DNA of 12,227 nt from a bacterium (Candidatus Torokbacteria) CG_4_10_14_0_2_um_filter_35_8 (GCA_002792135.1 PFNU01000051.1:1-12227), one strand, 5' to 3'; numbered from the stretch's first letter, positions 1 to 7,547 are shown. Notes: generated by a model not told the origin, from the letters alone. Numbers and translations are program-made.

Positions 1-567
1 CCCATTGGAGATTATACTAAAGAAGAAGTAAGAAGCCTGGCAAAAAAATTTAGCTTGCCAATTTTCGATAAGGAAGAGAGTCAAGGAATCTGCTTTGTGA
101 GAGAAAAACGCCACAATGAGTTTTTAAAAAGATATTTAAAAGAAAAAGAAGGAAATGTTATCGCTCAGAAAGGTGAAATTCTAGGAAAGCATTCTGGTCT
201 TTGGAAATATACTATTGGCCAGAGAGAGGGGATTGGCATTTCTTTTGGAAAACCTTTATATGTAATTAGCAAAAATTTAAAGAAAAATGAACTTATTGTA
301 ACTTCAGATCCATTAGATTCTAAGCTTTATCCTAAAAAATTAATCGCCAAAAAGGTTAACTGGGTATCGGGCATTCCTAAAAAATTCCCTCTTAAAACTA
401 TGGCAAAAATAAGATACAAGCACCCGGCTGAAAAAGCAGAGATTCTTAAAGAAAAAGAAAAGTATATTGTAAGATTTGAAAAACCTCAGAGAGCTGTAAC
501 TTCCGGGCAATCGGTGGTTTTTTATAAGAAAGATAGGGTACTTGGCGGCGGGATTATAACTCAATAA
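1..567 (+). CDS. mnmA: tRNA-specific 2-thiouridylase MnmA, 5'-truncated by the window edge
   Basis: MnmA activates U34 of the tRNAs for Lys, Glu and Gln with ATP and inserts sulfur to make 2-thiouridine. The frame is open from base 1, so the start and the N-terminal ATP-pyrophosphatase domain lie outside the window; 188 residues are visible. Near the new N-terminus is the family motif SQGICF (visible residues 27-32). Its Cys31 corresponds to the second catalytic cysteine, which receives the persulfide sulfur. Next come HSGLWKYTIGQREGIGI, typical of the central domain, and a C-terminal beta-barrel ending in SGQSVVFYKKDRVLGGG, as usual for the family. The gene stops with TAA, and alaS starts 42 bases later from its own likely promoter. 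A TTG at position 55 is only an internal Leu codon. The identification is secure; the missing half prevents checking the PP-loop and first catalytic cysteine. Confidence 0.95.
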   Translation, partial: PIGDYTKEEVRSLAKKFSLPIFDKEESQGICFVREKRHNEFLKRYLKEKEGNVIAQKGEILGKHSGLWKYTIGQREGIGISFGKPLYVISKNLKKNELIVTSDPLDSKLYPKKLIAKKVNWVSGIPKKFPLKTMAKIRYKHPAEKAEILKEKEKYIVRFEKPQRAVTSGQSVVFYKKDRVLGGGIITQ

Positions 568-574
568 TTTATTC

Positions 575-603
575 TTGCTACTTCCAAAATATTGCCATAT
601 AAT
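575..603 (+). promoter_or_regulatory. Predicted sigma-70-type promoter for alaS giving a leaderless transcript
   Basis: TTGCTA at 575-580 is followed by exactly 17 bases and a perfect TATAAT at 598-603. This is the best -35/-10 pair I found in the window. Transcription normally begins about 6-8 bases after the -10 hexamer, which is at or next to the alaS ATG at 610. The message would then have no 5' leader, which agrees with the absence of a ribosome-binding site. The match is read from sequence; the start point is inferred. Confidence 0.65.
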
Positions 604-609
604 AAGCTT

Positions 610-2436
610 ATGCAAGCAAGGACTTTACGAAAAAAATTTATTGAATTCTTCAAAGAAAAAGGACACAAAGAGATTCCTCAAACATCACTTATTCCAGAAA
701 ACGATCCAACAGTTTTGTTTACAACTGCTGGTATGCAGCCACTTGGCCCGTATTTTCTAGGAGAAAAACACCCAGAAGGAAAGCGTCTCATGAATATCCA
801 AAGATGTTTAAGAACAGGCGATATTGATGATGTAGGTGATATATGTCACTTAACGTTCTTTGAAATGCTAGGAAGCTGGTCACTTGGAGACTATTTTAAA
901 ACGCAAGCAATTAGGTGGAGTTTCGAATTCTTAACCGACAAAAAATGGCTTGGGTTAGATCCGAAAAGACTTTATGCAACAGTATTTAAGGAAGATAAAA
1001 ATATCCCCCAAGATAAAGAATCAATAAAAATCTGGAAAGAGCAATTTAAAAAAGCTGGTATTAATGCTGAGGTCTATCCGGGTAGTAAACCAATAAAAGG
1101 TAATGAAAATTACCGCATTTTTCCATTAAAAAAAGATAATTGGTGGGGGCTTACTACTGGTGGTCCTTGTGGCCCTTCTACAGAAATGTTTTATGATCTT
1201 AATCCTAAAAAAGGACCTTTACAAAAAACCTTTCTTAAAGAGATAGATGAAGGACGACTAGTAGAGATTTGGAATGATGTGTTTATGGAATTTAATAAGC
1301 TTCCAAACGGGGTGTTACAAAAACTAGCCCAAAAAAATGTAGATACAGGAATGGGGTTAGAGAGGACCATAGCTTCCCTTCAAGAGAAAAGAAGTGTTTT
1401 TGAGACAGAGCTTTTTTCCAATGTTATTAAAAAAATAGAGAAACTTTCTAAAAGAAAATATAAGGAAGAAGAAAACCAAAGACCCATGCGAATAATCGCA
1501 GATCATATACGAGCGTCAGTTTTTCTTATTATGGATAATGTTATTCCCTCTAATACCGAACAAGGATACATCCTAAGAAGACTCATACGAAGAATAGTTC
1601 GTTATGGCAGAAAATTGGGTATTGAAAAAAAATTAACTTCAGAGCTTGCAAGGGTAGTTATCTCAGATTACAAAGATCTTTATCCTGACTTAGAAAAGAA
1701 GAAAGAAAAAATTATTTCTGAACTAAATAAAGAAGAGGAAAGATTTAAGCAGACTTTAGAAAAAGGGTTAAAAGAATTTGAAAAAATACTAGAGAGACTA
1801 AAAGGAAAAAAGCTCTCTGGAGAAGATGCATTTTATCTTTATGAAACCTATGGTTTTCCGATAGAGCTTACAAAGGAAATTGCTAAAGAAAGGAATATTT
1901 CTGTAAATCTCAAAGGGTTTTTGACCGCCAAGAAAAGACATCAAGAACTTTCTAGAAAGGGTGCAGAAAAGAAATTTGCAGGCGGTCTTGCTGGTAAGTC
2001 TAGAAAAACAATTAAGCTTCATACAGCAACCCATCTTTTACATCAAGCACTAAGAGAGATTTTGGGAAACCATATTCAACAAAAAGGAAGTAATATCACT
2101 CCAGAGAGGCTGCGTTTTGATTTCTCGCACCCTGAAAAAATGACCGACGAACAAATTAAGAAAGTAGAGGAAATTGTTAATCAGAAAATCAAAGAGAATT
2201 TGCCAGTTAGAATGAAGATTATGAGTCTTAAAGCTGCCGAAAAATCTGGAGCTTTAGCTCTTTTTAAAGAAAAGTATAAAGACAAAGTAAAAGTTTATTT
2301 TATTGGGAATTTTTCCAAAGAAGTCTGCGGAGGACCCCATGTCAAGAAAACTGGCGAGTTAAAGAGTTTCAAAATAATAAAAGAAGAGTCAGTGGGTGCA
2401 GGAGTAAGAAGAATTAAAGCTGTGGTTGAGGATTAG
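610..2436 (+). CDS. alaS: Alanyl-tRNA synthetase lacking the C-terminal C-Ala domain
   Basis: AlaRS charges tRNA-Ala with alanine and hydrolyses mischarged Ser/Gly-tRNA. I choose the ATG at 610 (608 residues), because MQARTLRKKFIEFFKEKGH matches the usual N-terminus. A TTG at 592 would add six residues that overlap the -10 box. The class II catalytic core shows FTTAGMQPL, the motif 2 region HLTFFEMLGSWSLGDYF, and GMGLERT of motif 3. The tRNA-recognition part has DHIRAS (298-303) and NTEQGYILRRLIRR. The editing domain carries both zinc-site motifs, HTATH (471-475) and CGGPH (573-577), so proofreading is probably intact. The protein ends about 30 residues later at RRIKAVVED. Family members usually run to roughly 850-880 residues with a coiled coil and C-Ala; both are absent, and the next gene starts 39 bases downstream, so nothing there supplies them. 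The usual GPCGPCSE appears as GPCGPSTE. Confidence 0.97.
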   Translation: MQARTLRKKFIEFFKEKGHKEIPQTSLIPENDPTVLFTTAGMQPLGPYFLGEKHPEGKRLMNIQRCLRTGDIDDVGDICHLTFFEMLGSWSLGDYFKTQAIRWSFEFLTDKKWLGLDPKRLYATVFKEDKNIPQDKESIKIWKEQFKKAGINAEVYPGSKPIKGNENYRIFPLKKDNWWGLTTGGPCGPSTEMFYDLNPKKGPLQKTFLKEIDEGRLVEIWNDVFMEFNKLPNGVLQKLAQKNVDTGMGLERTIASLQEKRSVFETELFSNVIKKIEKLSKRKYKEEENQRPMRIIADHIRASVFLIMDNVIPSNTEQGYILRRLIRRIVRYGRKLGIEKKLTSELARVVISDYKDLYPDLEKKKEKIISELNKEEERFKQTLEKGLKEFEKILERLKGKKLSGEDAFYLYETYGFPIELTKEIAKERNISVNLKGFLTAKKRHQELSRKGAEKKFAGGLAGKSRKTIKLHTATHLLHQALREILGNHIQQKGSNITPERLRFDFSHPEKMTDEQIKKVEEIVNQKIKENLPVRMKIMSLKAAEKSGALALFKEKYKDKVKVYFIGNFSKEVCGGPHVKKTGELKSFKIIKEESVGAGVRRIKAVVED

Positions 2437-2475
2437 GGGATCAACAGCTCAAAAGAAAAGTAAAAAACAAAAGGT

Positions 2476-3084
2476 ATGATTAAAGCAATTTGTTTTGACC
2501 TTGATGGAATATATTTTACAAAACAAGGAAAAGAAAAGTTTAACCAAGAGATTATGAACCTAGGAGTGAGTAAAGAGGATGTAGAATATGTTTTATACAA
2601 AAGTCCTGAAATGATAGACTTTAAGAAAGGTGAGATATCTGAGGATGAGTTTTGGTCTTTCGCTCGTAAATACTGGCAAGTCAATAAAACTAATGATGAG
2701 TTTATTAAGTTATTGGTAAAAGGTTATGAGATTAATTCAGAAGTAGATGAAATAGTTAAAAAAGTAAGAAAAAATGGCTACAAAGCTTGTGTTTGTTCCA
2801 ACAATTACAAATCAAGAGTAGAAGGTTTACAAAAGAAGTTTAATTTTTTACAAAACTTTGATGTCGTTATATTCTCATACCAAATAGGTATTATGAAACC
2901 AGAAAAAGGGATTTTTAAGGAATTACTAAAAAGAGCAGGAATTAAACCCAAAGAGATGATTTACTCTGATGACAATAAAGACAAACTCCAGGGGGCATTA
3001 AGCCTGGGTGTTAACACCTTTGTCTACAGAAATTTTGAACAATTTAAAAATGAACTATTGAAACTAGGAGTAAATCTAACCTAA
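2476..3084 (+). CDS. HAD-superfamily hydrolase, substrate unknown
   Basis: This 202-residue protein has the full set of haloacid dehalogenase motifs. Motif I is DLDG with the nucleophile Asp8 and acid/base Asp10. Motif II is Ser108 in VCSNN. Motif III is Lys141 in GIMKPEKG. Motif IV is the acidic pair Asp165-Asp166 in YSDDNKDKL. Residues 15-85 form a helical cap of the size seen in subfamily I enzymes that act on small phosphorylated metabolites. The late part, GALSLGVNTFVYRNFEQF, resembles epoxide-hydrolase-like or phosphoglycolate phosphatase-like HADs, but no motif fixes the substrate. The ATG at 2476 has AAGG only one base upstream, too close for a normal ribosome-binding site. It follows alaS by 39 bases and could be co-transcribed with it. 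A phosphatase or phosphomutase role is likely; the exact reaction is unknown. Confidence 0.82.
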   Translation: MIKAICFDLDGIYFTKQGKEKFNQEIMNLGVSKEDVEYVLYKSPEMIDFKKGEISEDEFWSFARKYWQVNKTNDEFIKLLVKGYEINSEVDEIVKKVRKNGYKACVCSNNYKSRVEGLQKKFNFLQNFDVVIFSYQIGIMKPEKGIFKELLKRAGIKPKEMIYSDDNKDKLQGALSLGVNTFVYRNFEQFKNELLKLGVNLT

Positions 3085-3094
3085 ATCATTTCAC

Positions 3095-3103
3095 TGCTAT
3101 ACT
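3095..3103 (+). promoter_or_regulatory. Possible extended -10 promoter before the sugar-phosphate isomerase gene
   Basis: TGCTATACT fits an extended -10 element (TG-N-TATACT). It lies about 30 bases before the ATG at 3134, which would give a 5' leader of roughly 24 nt. I see no good -35 hexamer at 16-18 bp spacing, which extended -10 promoters can tolerate. In a genome this AT-rich the match could be chance. Confidence 0.35.
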
Positions 3104-3133
3104 CTATATTCTTGATTCTAATCTCATAAAACC

Positions 3134-4132
3134 ATGGATATCAACACTATCGATAAATCAAACATGCGGGAAACGATTTTAAAAACTTATGAGCAGTTTT
3201 CTATGGGAGAAAATTGTGCTGGAGACTTAAAAGTTGAAAGTAAAGAATTCGACTGGGTTTGTATTAGTGGTATGGGAGGAAGTCCTATGGCTGGCGATAT
3301 TTTAAAATCAGTTGAATTAGATCCACAAATAATTATTAATCGCGACTATAATCTACCAAATTGTATTTCTGAAAAATCATTAGTGGTTGCACTCTCTTAT
3401 TCAGGTAATACTGAAGAAACAATATCAACTTATGAAGAAGCCTTAAAAAGAAAAGCAAATTTAATTGTAATATCTTCTGGAGGGAAACTAGAGGAAAAAG
3501 CAAAAAAAGATAATGTCATTTTTATAAAAATTCCAAAACCTTTTCCAGATTTTCAACCTCGCTATGCCACAGGTTATATTTTCGGGGCATTAACAAAAGT
3601 TTTATCTAATTCACAAGCAATTAAATCTTACTCAGAGCAATTAAAAGAATTAGCAAATAAATTAAAAAACCAAGATGAAGAACAAGAAGGCCTCATGTTT
3701 GCCAAAAAATTAAAAGGAAAAATTCCACTTTTTTATGCTTCTCAAAAAAATATCCACATCGCAAGAATCGCTAAAATAAAAATTAACGAAAACTCAAAAA
3801 TCCCAAGCTTCTTTAATACTTTTCCTGAAATGAACCACAATGAACTCGTAGGATTTACTAACACCCTCTGTAGTTTTTATGCTATAATATTTAAGGACAA
3901 AGATGACCAGCCACAAATCCAATTAAGAATGGATGTTTGTAAAAACCTATTTAGAGAAAAGGGAATTGATACAGAAGAAATTCAAGTAAAAGGGAACACT
4001 CAATTAGAAAAAATATTCCTTACTCTCAATAAAATAGATTGGGTGTGTTATTATTTGGCATTAGAATACGGGTATGACCCAACACCAGTGCGTATTGTCG
4101 AGGATCTAAAGAAGCAATTAAAGAAACACTAA
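3134..4132 (+). CDS. Bifunctional phosphoglucose/phosphomannose isomerase (double SIS-domain family)
   Basis: The 332-residue protein matches the archaeal-type PGI/PMI family, which interconverts glucose-6-P or mannose-6-P with fructose-6-P. The first SIS domain shows the phosphosugar-binding signatures CISGMGGSPMAGDIL (43-57) and VALSYSGNTEETIS (85-98), followed by ISSGG. The second domain (about 195-330) contains FFNTFPEMNHNELVGF; Glu232 and His235 lie in the conserved PEMNHNE block that holds the catalytic Glu of this family. The C-terminus DPTPVRIVEDLKK is the usual closing motif. Arg143 in QPRYATGY also matches a conserved active-site position. Length is normal for the family. The enzyme would link central carbon metabolism to mannose-derived surface sugars and could replace a classical PGI. 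Its start has no ribosome-binding site. The gene stands apart, with 49 bases upstream and a 249-base spacer downstream. The family is clear; relative activity on the two sugars cannot be read here. Confidence 0.88.
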   Translation: MDINTIDKSNMRETILKTYEQFSMGENCAGDLKVESKEFDWVCISGMGGSPMAGDILKSVELDPQIIINRDYNLPNCISEKSLVVALSYSGNTEETISTYEEALKRKANLIVISSGGKLEEKAKKDNVIFIKIPKPFPDFQPRYATGYIFGALTKVLSNSQAIKSYSEQLKELANKLKNQDEEQEGLMFAKKLKGKIPLFYASQKNIHIARIAKIKINENSKIPSFFNTFPEMNHNELVGFTNTLCSFYAIIFKDKDDQPQIQLRMDVCKNLFREKGIDTEEIQVKGNTQLEKIFLTLNKIDWVCYYLALEYGYDPTPVRIVEDLKKQLKKH

Positions 4133-4189
4133 TGCCTAAAGAGAGAATAAAGAATTTAAAATTTAGAATTAATATCCTCTACATTCTAT

Positions 4190-4217
4190 ATTCCATCCGC
4201 CGTGGCGGAAAATTCCA
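4190..4217. repeat. 14-bp palindrome TCCGCC-GT-GGCGGA flanked by ATTCCA direct repeats
   Basis: Two perfect 6-bp arms (4196-4201 and 4204-4209) are separated by GT. ATTCCA occurs on each side, at 4190-4195 and 4212-4217. The palindrome is markedly GC-rich in an AT-rich spacer. There is no T-run after it on either strand, so it is not a standard intrinsic terminator. It could be a protein-binding site or a dispersed palindromic repeat. Confidence 0.6.
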
Positions 4218-4336
4218 ACCTAGTTCCTAATAGCCCTAGTACCAGTTTACTAAAATTATAATGCAAAATAGACTCATGATAAATCTATTGGGAAGCCTTT
4301 ATTTATATCAAAACTTTAGTAAAATGATACTAGCAG

Positions 4337-4374
4337 ACCTAACGTCCTAATTCCTAACCTCATACCTCCCTAAC
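4337..4374 (+). repeat. Degenerate heptad array upstream of the FtsA-like gene
   Basis: Units in register are ACCTAAC, GTCCTAA, TTCCTAA (4337-4357), then CCTCATA and a longer CCTCCCTAAC. The array ends eight bases before the ATG at 4382. It belongs to the same TTCCTAA-like family as the arrays before rpsK, rpoA, rplQ and rpsI. Confidence 0.7.
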
Positions 4375-4381
4375 ACAATCT

Positions 4382-5647
4382 ATGTCCTTCTTCTCCAGAC
4401 TATTTTCTAGAAAACAGAATAGCCAAAGCCATATCTTAGCTTTAGATATTGGTACAGAATTCATAAAAGCATTAATTTTTAAAGTAAATTATGAAAAAGA
4501 GGTGGCCGAAGTCATAGGAGTAGGTAGACAACGCCAAAAACCAACTGATATGCAAGGAGGAATAGCAACAGATATTTCTGGGGTGGCATTAAGCTCTGAA
4601 AAAGCAATCGAAAGAGCATACGAAATGTGTGATGTAAAACCTACTCAGGCAATTTTAGGCATCGCAGGAGAATTAGTAAAAGGGTCAACTACCACAGTAC
4701 ATTACCAAAGAGGAAGTCCAAAAAGTAAAATCGATCTTCCTGAATTAAAAAACATTGTCCAAAAAATCCAATGGAAAGCCTTTGATAATGTTAGAAAAGA
4801 ACTTTCTTGGGAAACATGTCAGAACGAAATGGATGTCAAGCTCATAAATGCTGTGATTGTTAATGTAAGAATTGATGGCTACAGAGTGACAAATCCCCTG
4901 GGTTTTCAAGGAAAAGATATCTCTATTTCCATCTTTAATGCCTATGCTCCCTTAGTACACCTTGGTGCTTTGCAAACAATAGCACAAGATTTAGGTCTTG
5001 ATCTTCTCACTATTACTGCAGAACCATATGCTGTTGCTAAAGCGACAGGTATAGAAGAAGATCTTGACTTTAGTGCTATTTTTATAGATATGGGGGGTGG
5101 GACTACCGATGTTGCTGTCGTGAGAAACGGTGGTATGGAAGGAATAAAAATGTTTGCTTTGGGTGGAAGAGCTTTTACTAAAAGGCTTGTAACAAAATTT
5201 AATATAAGCTTTACTGAAGCAGAAGATAAAAAAATAAAGTATTCAGCGGGACTACTTCCCAAAAATGAAGCAGAAAAAATTAAAAATCTCTTTAAAAATG
5301 ATTTGGAAGTATGGGCGACAGGTGTAGAACTTTCCCTATCAGAGTTTTCTAGTACTGAGCTCCTGCCTTCTAAAATCCTTCTCTGTGGAGGTGCATCAGC
5401 ACTCCCTGGGGTTAGACAAGTATTACAAAGTGAAGAATGGACAGAAAAACTTCCTATGACCAAAAAACCATCTATTCATTTTATTAAACCTTCTGATATT
5501 ACTAATATTGTCGATAAAACAAGCCTCTTGGTTGATCAGCAAGATATTACTCCAATGGCTCTAGCTAACTTAAGTCTAGATTTCTCTGGCACAGAAAAAA
5601 TCCTGCCAGGCATTTTAAGAAGAGTAGTCAAAATGATGCAAACTTAA
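4382..5647 (+). CDS. FtsA/PilM-like actin-fold ATPase
   Basis: This 421-residue protein belongs to the FtsA/PilM branch of the actin/Hsp70 fold. The phosphate-1 loop is LALDIGTEFIKAL (Asp22, Gly24, Thr25), phosphate-2 is FIDMGGGTTDVAVV (Asp236), and the adenosine motif is ILLCGGASALPGV (Gly336-Gly337). The stretch ILGIAGELVKG (91-101) fits the inserted SHS2/1C-type domain. FtsA tethers FtsZ to the membrane; PilM is the cytoplasmic ATPase-like base of type IV pili. The start MSFFSRLFSRK is amphipathic and PilM-like. The end, ILPGILRRVVKMMQ, could be an amphipathic membrane-targeting helix as in FtsA, so sequence alone does not decide. It is followed by a membrane protein gene across a 105-base spacer, which suggests a shared envelope function. 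The ATG at 4382 is preceded by a heptad array, not an SD sequence. No ftsZ or pil genes are in the window. Confidence 0.75.
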   Translation: MSFFSRLFSRKQNSQSHILALDIGTEFIKALIFKVNYEKEVAEVIGVGRQRQKPTDMQGGIATDISGVALSSEKAIERAYEMCDVKPTQAILGIAGELVKGSTTTVHYQRGSPKSKIDLPELKNIVQKIQWKAFDNVRKELSWETCQNEMDVKLINAVIVNVRIDGYRVTNPLGFQGKDISISIFNAYAPLVHLGALQTIAQDLGLDLLTITAEPYAVAKATGIEEDLDFSAIFIDMGGGTTDVAVVRNGGMEGIKMFALGGRAFTKRLVTKFNISFTEAEDKKIKYSAGLLPKNEAEKIKNLFKNDLEVWATGVELSLSEFSSTELLPSKILLCGGASALPGVRQVLQSEEWTEKLPMTKKPSIHFIKPSDITNIVDKTSLLVDQQDITPMALANLSLDFSGTEKILPGILRRVVKMMQT

Positions 5648-5750
5648 TTTTAGGAATTAGGAAGTTAGAAATTAGCTTATAGATGATTTAAAAACTCTAA
5701 AATCTCAGATCTTTTCTACAAGCTACAAGCTAATTCCTACAAGCTAAAAA
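5648..5750. repeat. Inverted heptad arrays filling the spacer before the membrane-protein gene
   Basis: Directly after the stop, TTAGGAAT-type units run in the inverted orientation (about 5650-5674). The right half has CTACAAG at 5716-5722 and 5723-5729, CTAATTC at 5730-5736 and CTACAAG at 5737-5743, in exact 7-bp register. AATTAGCTTATAG (5670-5682) pairs with CTACAAGCTAATT (5723-5735) with one mismatch around a 40-base loop. The spacer can thus form a large hairpin ending just before the ATG at 5753. Confidence 0.7.
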
Positions 5751-5752
5751 AT

Positions 5753-7501
5753 ATGTCTAAAACCATCTATCTTGAACCCGACACCGAGATAACACACGTT
5801 ATTGACAAGCTACGAGAATCTGATAATGACCAGATAATTTTAGTAGTACCCAGTCAAGCTATTATTCTGCAAAGCATCGTCAATTTAAAAATTCTTAAAA
5901 AACAAGCTCAAAAATTAAGAAAGGATTTGATTTTAGTTACCACTGATCCTGTGGGAAAAAATTTGGCATCTAAAGTAGGAATTACTGTCCACCATAAAAT
6001 TGGTCTTGATCACGAAATAGAAGAACAAAAAGTACAAAAAGAACAAGTAAAAAAAGAGTTTACTATAAAAGAAAAGTCTGCCTTAGATACTCATTCTTCT
6101 TTAATTCAAGCTTTTAAAAAGCGAACTTTACCAATACAAGAAAATATTAAAGATAACCAAAAAGAAAGTAAGTCAAAAGGTAAACAAATTAAAAGACCGA
6201 CTTTCATTTCTAAATTTATACCACAGGCAAAGATAGAGAAAAAAGAAGAAAAGCCAGAACTCTCTTATACTAAAACTTCACCTCCTTTAAAGAAAAGTAA
6301 ACTTGCAAAAACTCTTATCCCTAAATCACCTATTATTTTTTTAGGAGCTATTCCGATTATCTTATTAGGAATCCTTCTAATAGCATCAACCTTTTTCACC
6401 CACGCAGAAATTATTATCATTCCCAACACCATAGATCAAGAAGATAAATTTGAAGTTTATATAGATCCATCTATTGAAAGCATAAACCTAGATACTAATC
6501 TAATTCCTGGACAAATTTCATCCTTAGAAAAAGAAGAGACACAAAAAGAAATCCCCACAACTGGTACAAAAGAAATCGGAGAAAAAGCAAAAAGTAGTGT
6601 CACTTTCTACAACGAATATAGCTCTGACCCCCAAGTAATCTCCAAGGGATCAACCTTATTATCCCAAAATTTAAAATTCAAACTCCTGTCCACTATTACT
6701 ATTCCTGGAGCAGAAGTAGAAGAAGGGGAAACAAAACCAGGACAAATACAAGCAGAAATTGAAGCAGCTGAAATCGGTAAAGAATATAACATTCCAAAAA
6801 GCCATTTTTCTATTGTGGGTATTGCTCAAGAAAAGCAAGACAAAATTTATGCAAAAAGCACAAGCACCTTATCCGGTGGAAAGAAAGAAAAAGTAAAAAT
6901 AGTATCTAAAAAAGATGTGGAAAAGATACAAAAGAAGATTTCAGAAGGACTACTTGCTATTATTAAAGAGGAAATCAAAACCCAAATTTCAGAACAAGAG
7001 ATGCTCCCGGATTCATCTTTTCAAGAAAAACTCATTGAGCTTACTACTTCAAAAAAAATTGGAGAAAGAGCCGATACTTTTGATATTACAGTAAAAATAC
7101 AAGCAAAAGCAGTAAAATTTAATCTAGACGAGGTGGGCAATTTTGCTATATTGAAATTAAGAGAAAAAACACCAGAGGACAGGGAATTCTTAGAAGAGAC
7201 AGCCGATTTTAATCTAGGAGATATAATCCTACAAGATAAAAAAAATTCAATATTAAAAACACAAATTCAATCTAGAGTAAAAACAAGCTACAAATTAGAT
7301 GAAGAAGGTATAAAACAAACCGCAAAAGGAAAAAATAGTGCCACTATCAAGGAAGAATTAGAAAAAGACAACAAAATTAAAAACGTAGAAATAAAATTTT
7401 GGCCATTCTGGATAAAAAAGGTACCAAAGGCTACTCACAAGATAAAAATACGCTTGACAGCACCCTCTCCTTCTTCTAATATAAGTCTAAACCTACAATG
7501 A
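5753..7501 (+). CDS. Single-pass membrane protein with cytoplasmic N-terminal domain and large baseplate-J-like outer domain
   Basis: I cannot name this 582-residue protein firmly. Residues 1-85 look like a compact alpha/beta domain with alternating strands (IILVVPS, LILVTTD) and helices. Residues 90-190 are a charged Lys/Glu-rich linker with no predicted fold. One strong transmembrane segment follows at about 194-215 (IIFLGAIPIILLGILLIAST), with many lysines before it, so the N-terminus should be cytoplasmic and residues 217-582 outside. The outer part is beta-rich; the region SSVTFYNEYSSDPQVISKG through GQIQAEIEAAEIGKEYNIP resembles the baseplate-J-like fold that automated annotation assigns to similar proteins of Patescibacteria. 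There is no signal peptide and no catalytic motif I can see. It follows the FtsA/PilM-like ATPase, which could act on its inner domain; that is inference. It ends in TGA followed at once by TAA, and no SD precedes its start. Confidence 0.62.
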   Translation: MSKTIYLEPDTEITHVIDKLRESDNDQIILVVPSQAIILQSIVNLKILKKQAQKLRKDLILVTTDPVGKNLASKVGITVHHKIGLDHEIEEQKVQKEQVKKEFTIKEKSALDTHSSLIQAFKKRTLPIQENIKDNQKESKSKGKQIKRPTFISKFIPQAKIEKKEEKPELSYTKTSPPLKKSKLAKTLIPKSPIIFLGAIPIILLGILLIASTFFTHAEIIIIPNTIDQEDKFEVYIDPSIESINLDTNLIPGQISSLEKEETQKEIPTTGTKEIGEKAKSSVTFYNEYSSDPQVISKGSTLLSQNLKFKLLSTITIPGAEVEEGETKPGQIQAEIEAAEIGKEYNIPKSHFSIVGIAQEKQDKIYAKSTSTLSGGKKEKVKIVSKKDVEKIQKKISEGLLAIIKEEIKTQISEQEMLPDSSFQEKLIELTTSKKIGERADTFDITVKIQAKAVKFNLDEVGNFAILKLREKTPEDREFLEETADFNLGDIILQDKKNSILKTQIQSRVKTSYKLDEEGIKQTAKGKNSATIKEELEKDNKIKNVEIKFWPFWIKKVPKATHKIKIRLTAPSPSSNISLNLQ

Positions 7502-7547
7502 TAAAGTAGCGTGTATTTTTAGTCTTCTTAAACAAACTATACAAGAT

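Larger units (their letters stand above)
4133..4381. other. 249-base spacer between the isomerase and FtsA-like genes
   Basis: No reading frame here looks like a gene. The spacer holds AT-rich sequence, the palindrome at 4190-4217, a partial repeat stretch with CCTAG and CCTAA units at 4217-4239, an isolated TATAAT at 4257-4262 with no convincing -35, and a heptad array at 4337-4374 ending eight bases before the next ATG. A promoter for the FtsA-like gene probably lies here, but I cannot place it firmly. Confidence 0.5.

Noticed and set aside
592..609. TTG at 592 as the alaS start
   Set aside because: It would add MPYNKL, which relatives lack, and it overlaps the -10 box. The ATG at 610 fits both the family N-terminus and the predicted transcription start.
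340..615. Minus-strand open frame across the end of mnmA and the alaS promoter
   Set aside because: Low-complexity Phe/Ser-rich translation opposite a conserved C-terminal domain; no family signature.
575..760. Plus-strand 61-codon frame overlapping the alaS start
   Set aside because: It lies out of frame within alaS, and its translation has no family character, while the alaS frame is fully conserved.
4257..4262. TATAAT as the promoter of the FtsA-like gene
   Set aside because: There is no -35 at 16-18 bp and no extended TG; in this AT-rich spacer the hexamer alone is weak evidence.
4942..5463. A 173-codon open frame on the minus strand inside the FtsA-like gene
   Set aside because: It is an antisense shadow of a well-conserved actin-fold gene. 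Its Ser/Pro-rich product matches no family I recognise, and the + strand frame has all the expected motifs.
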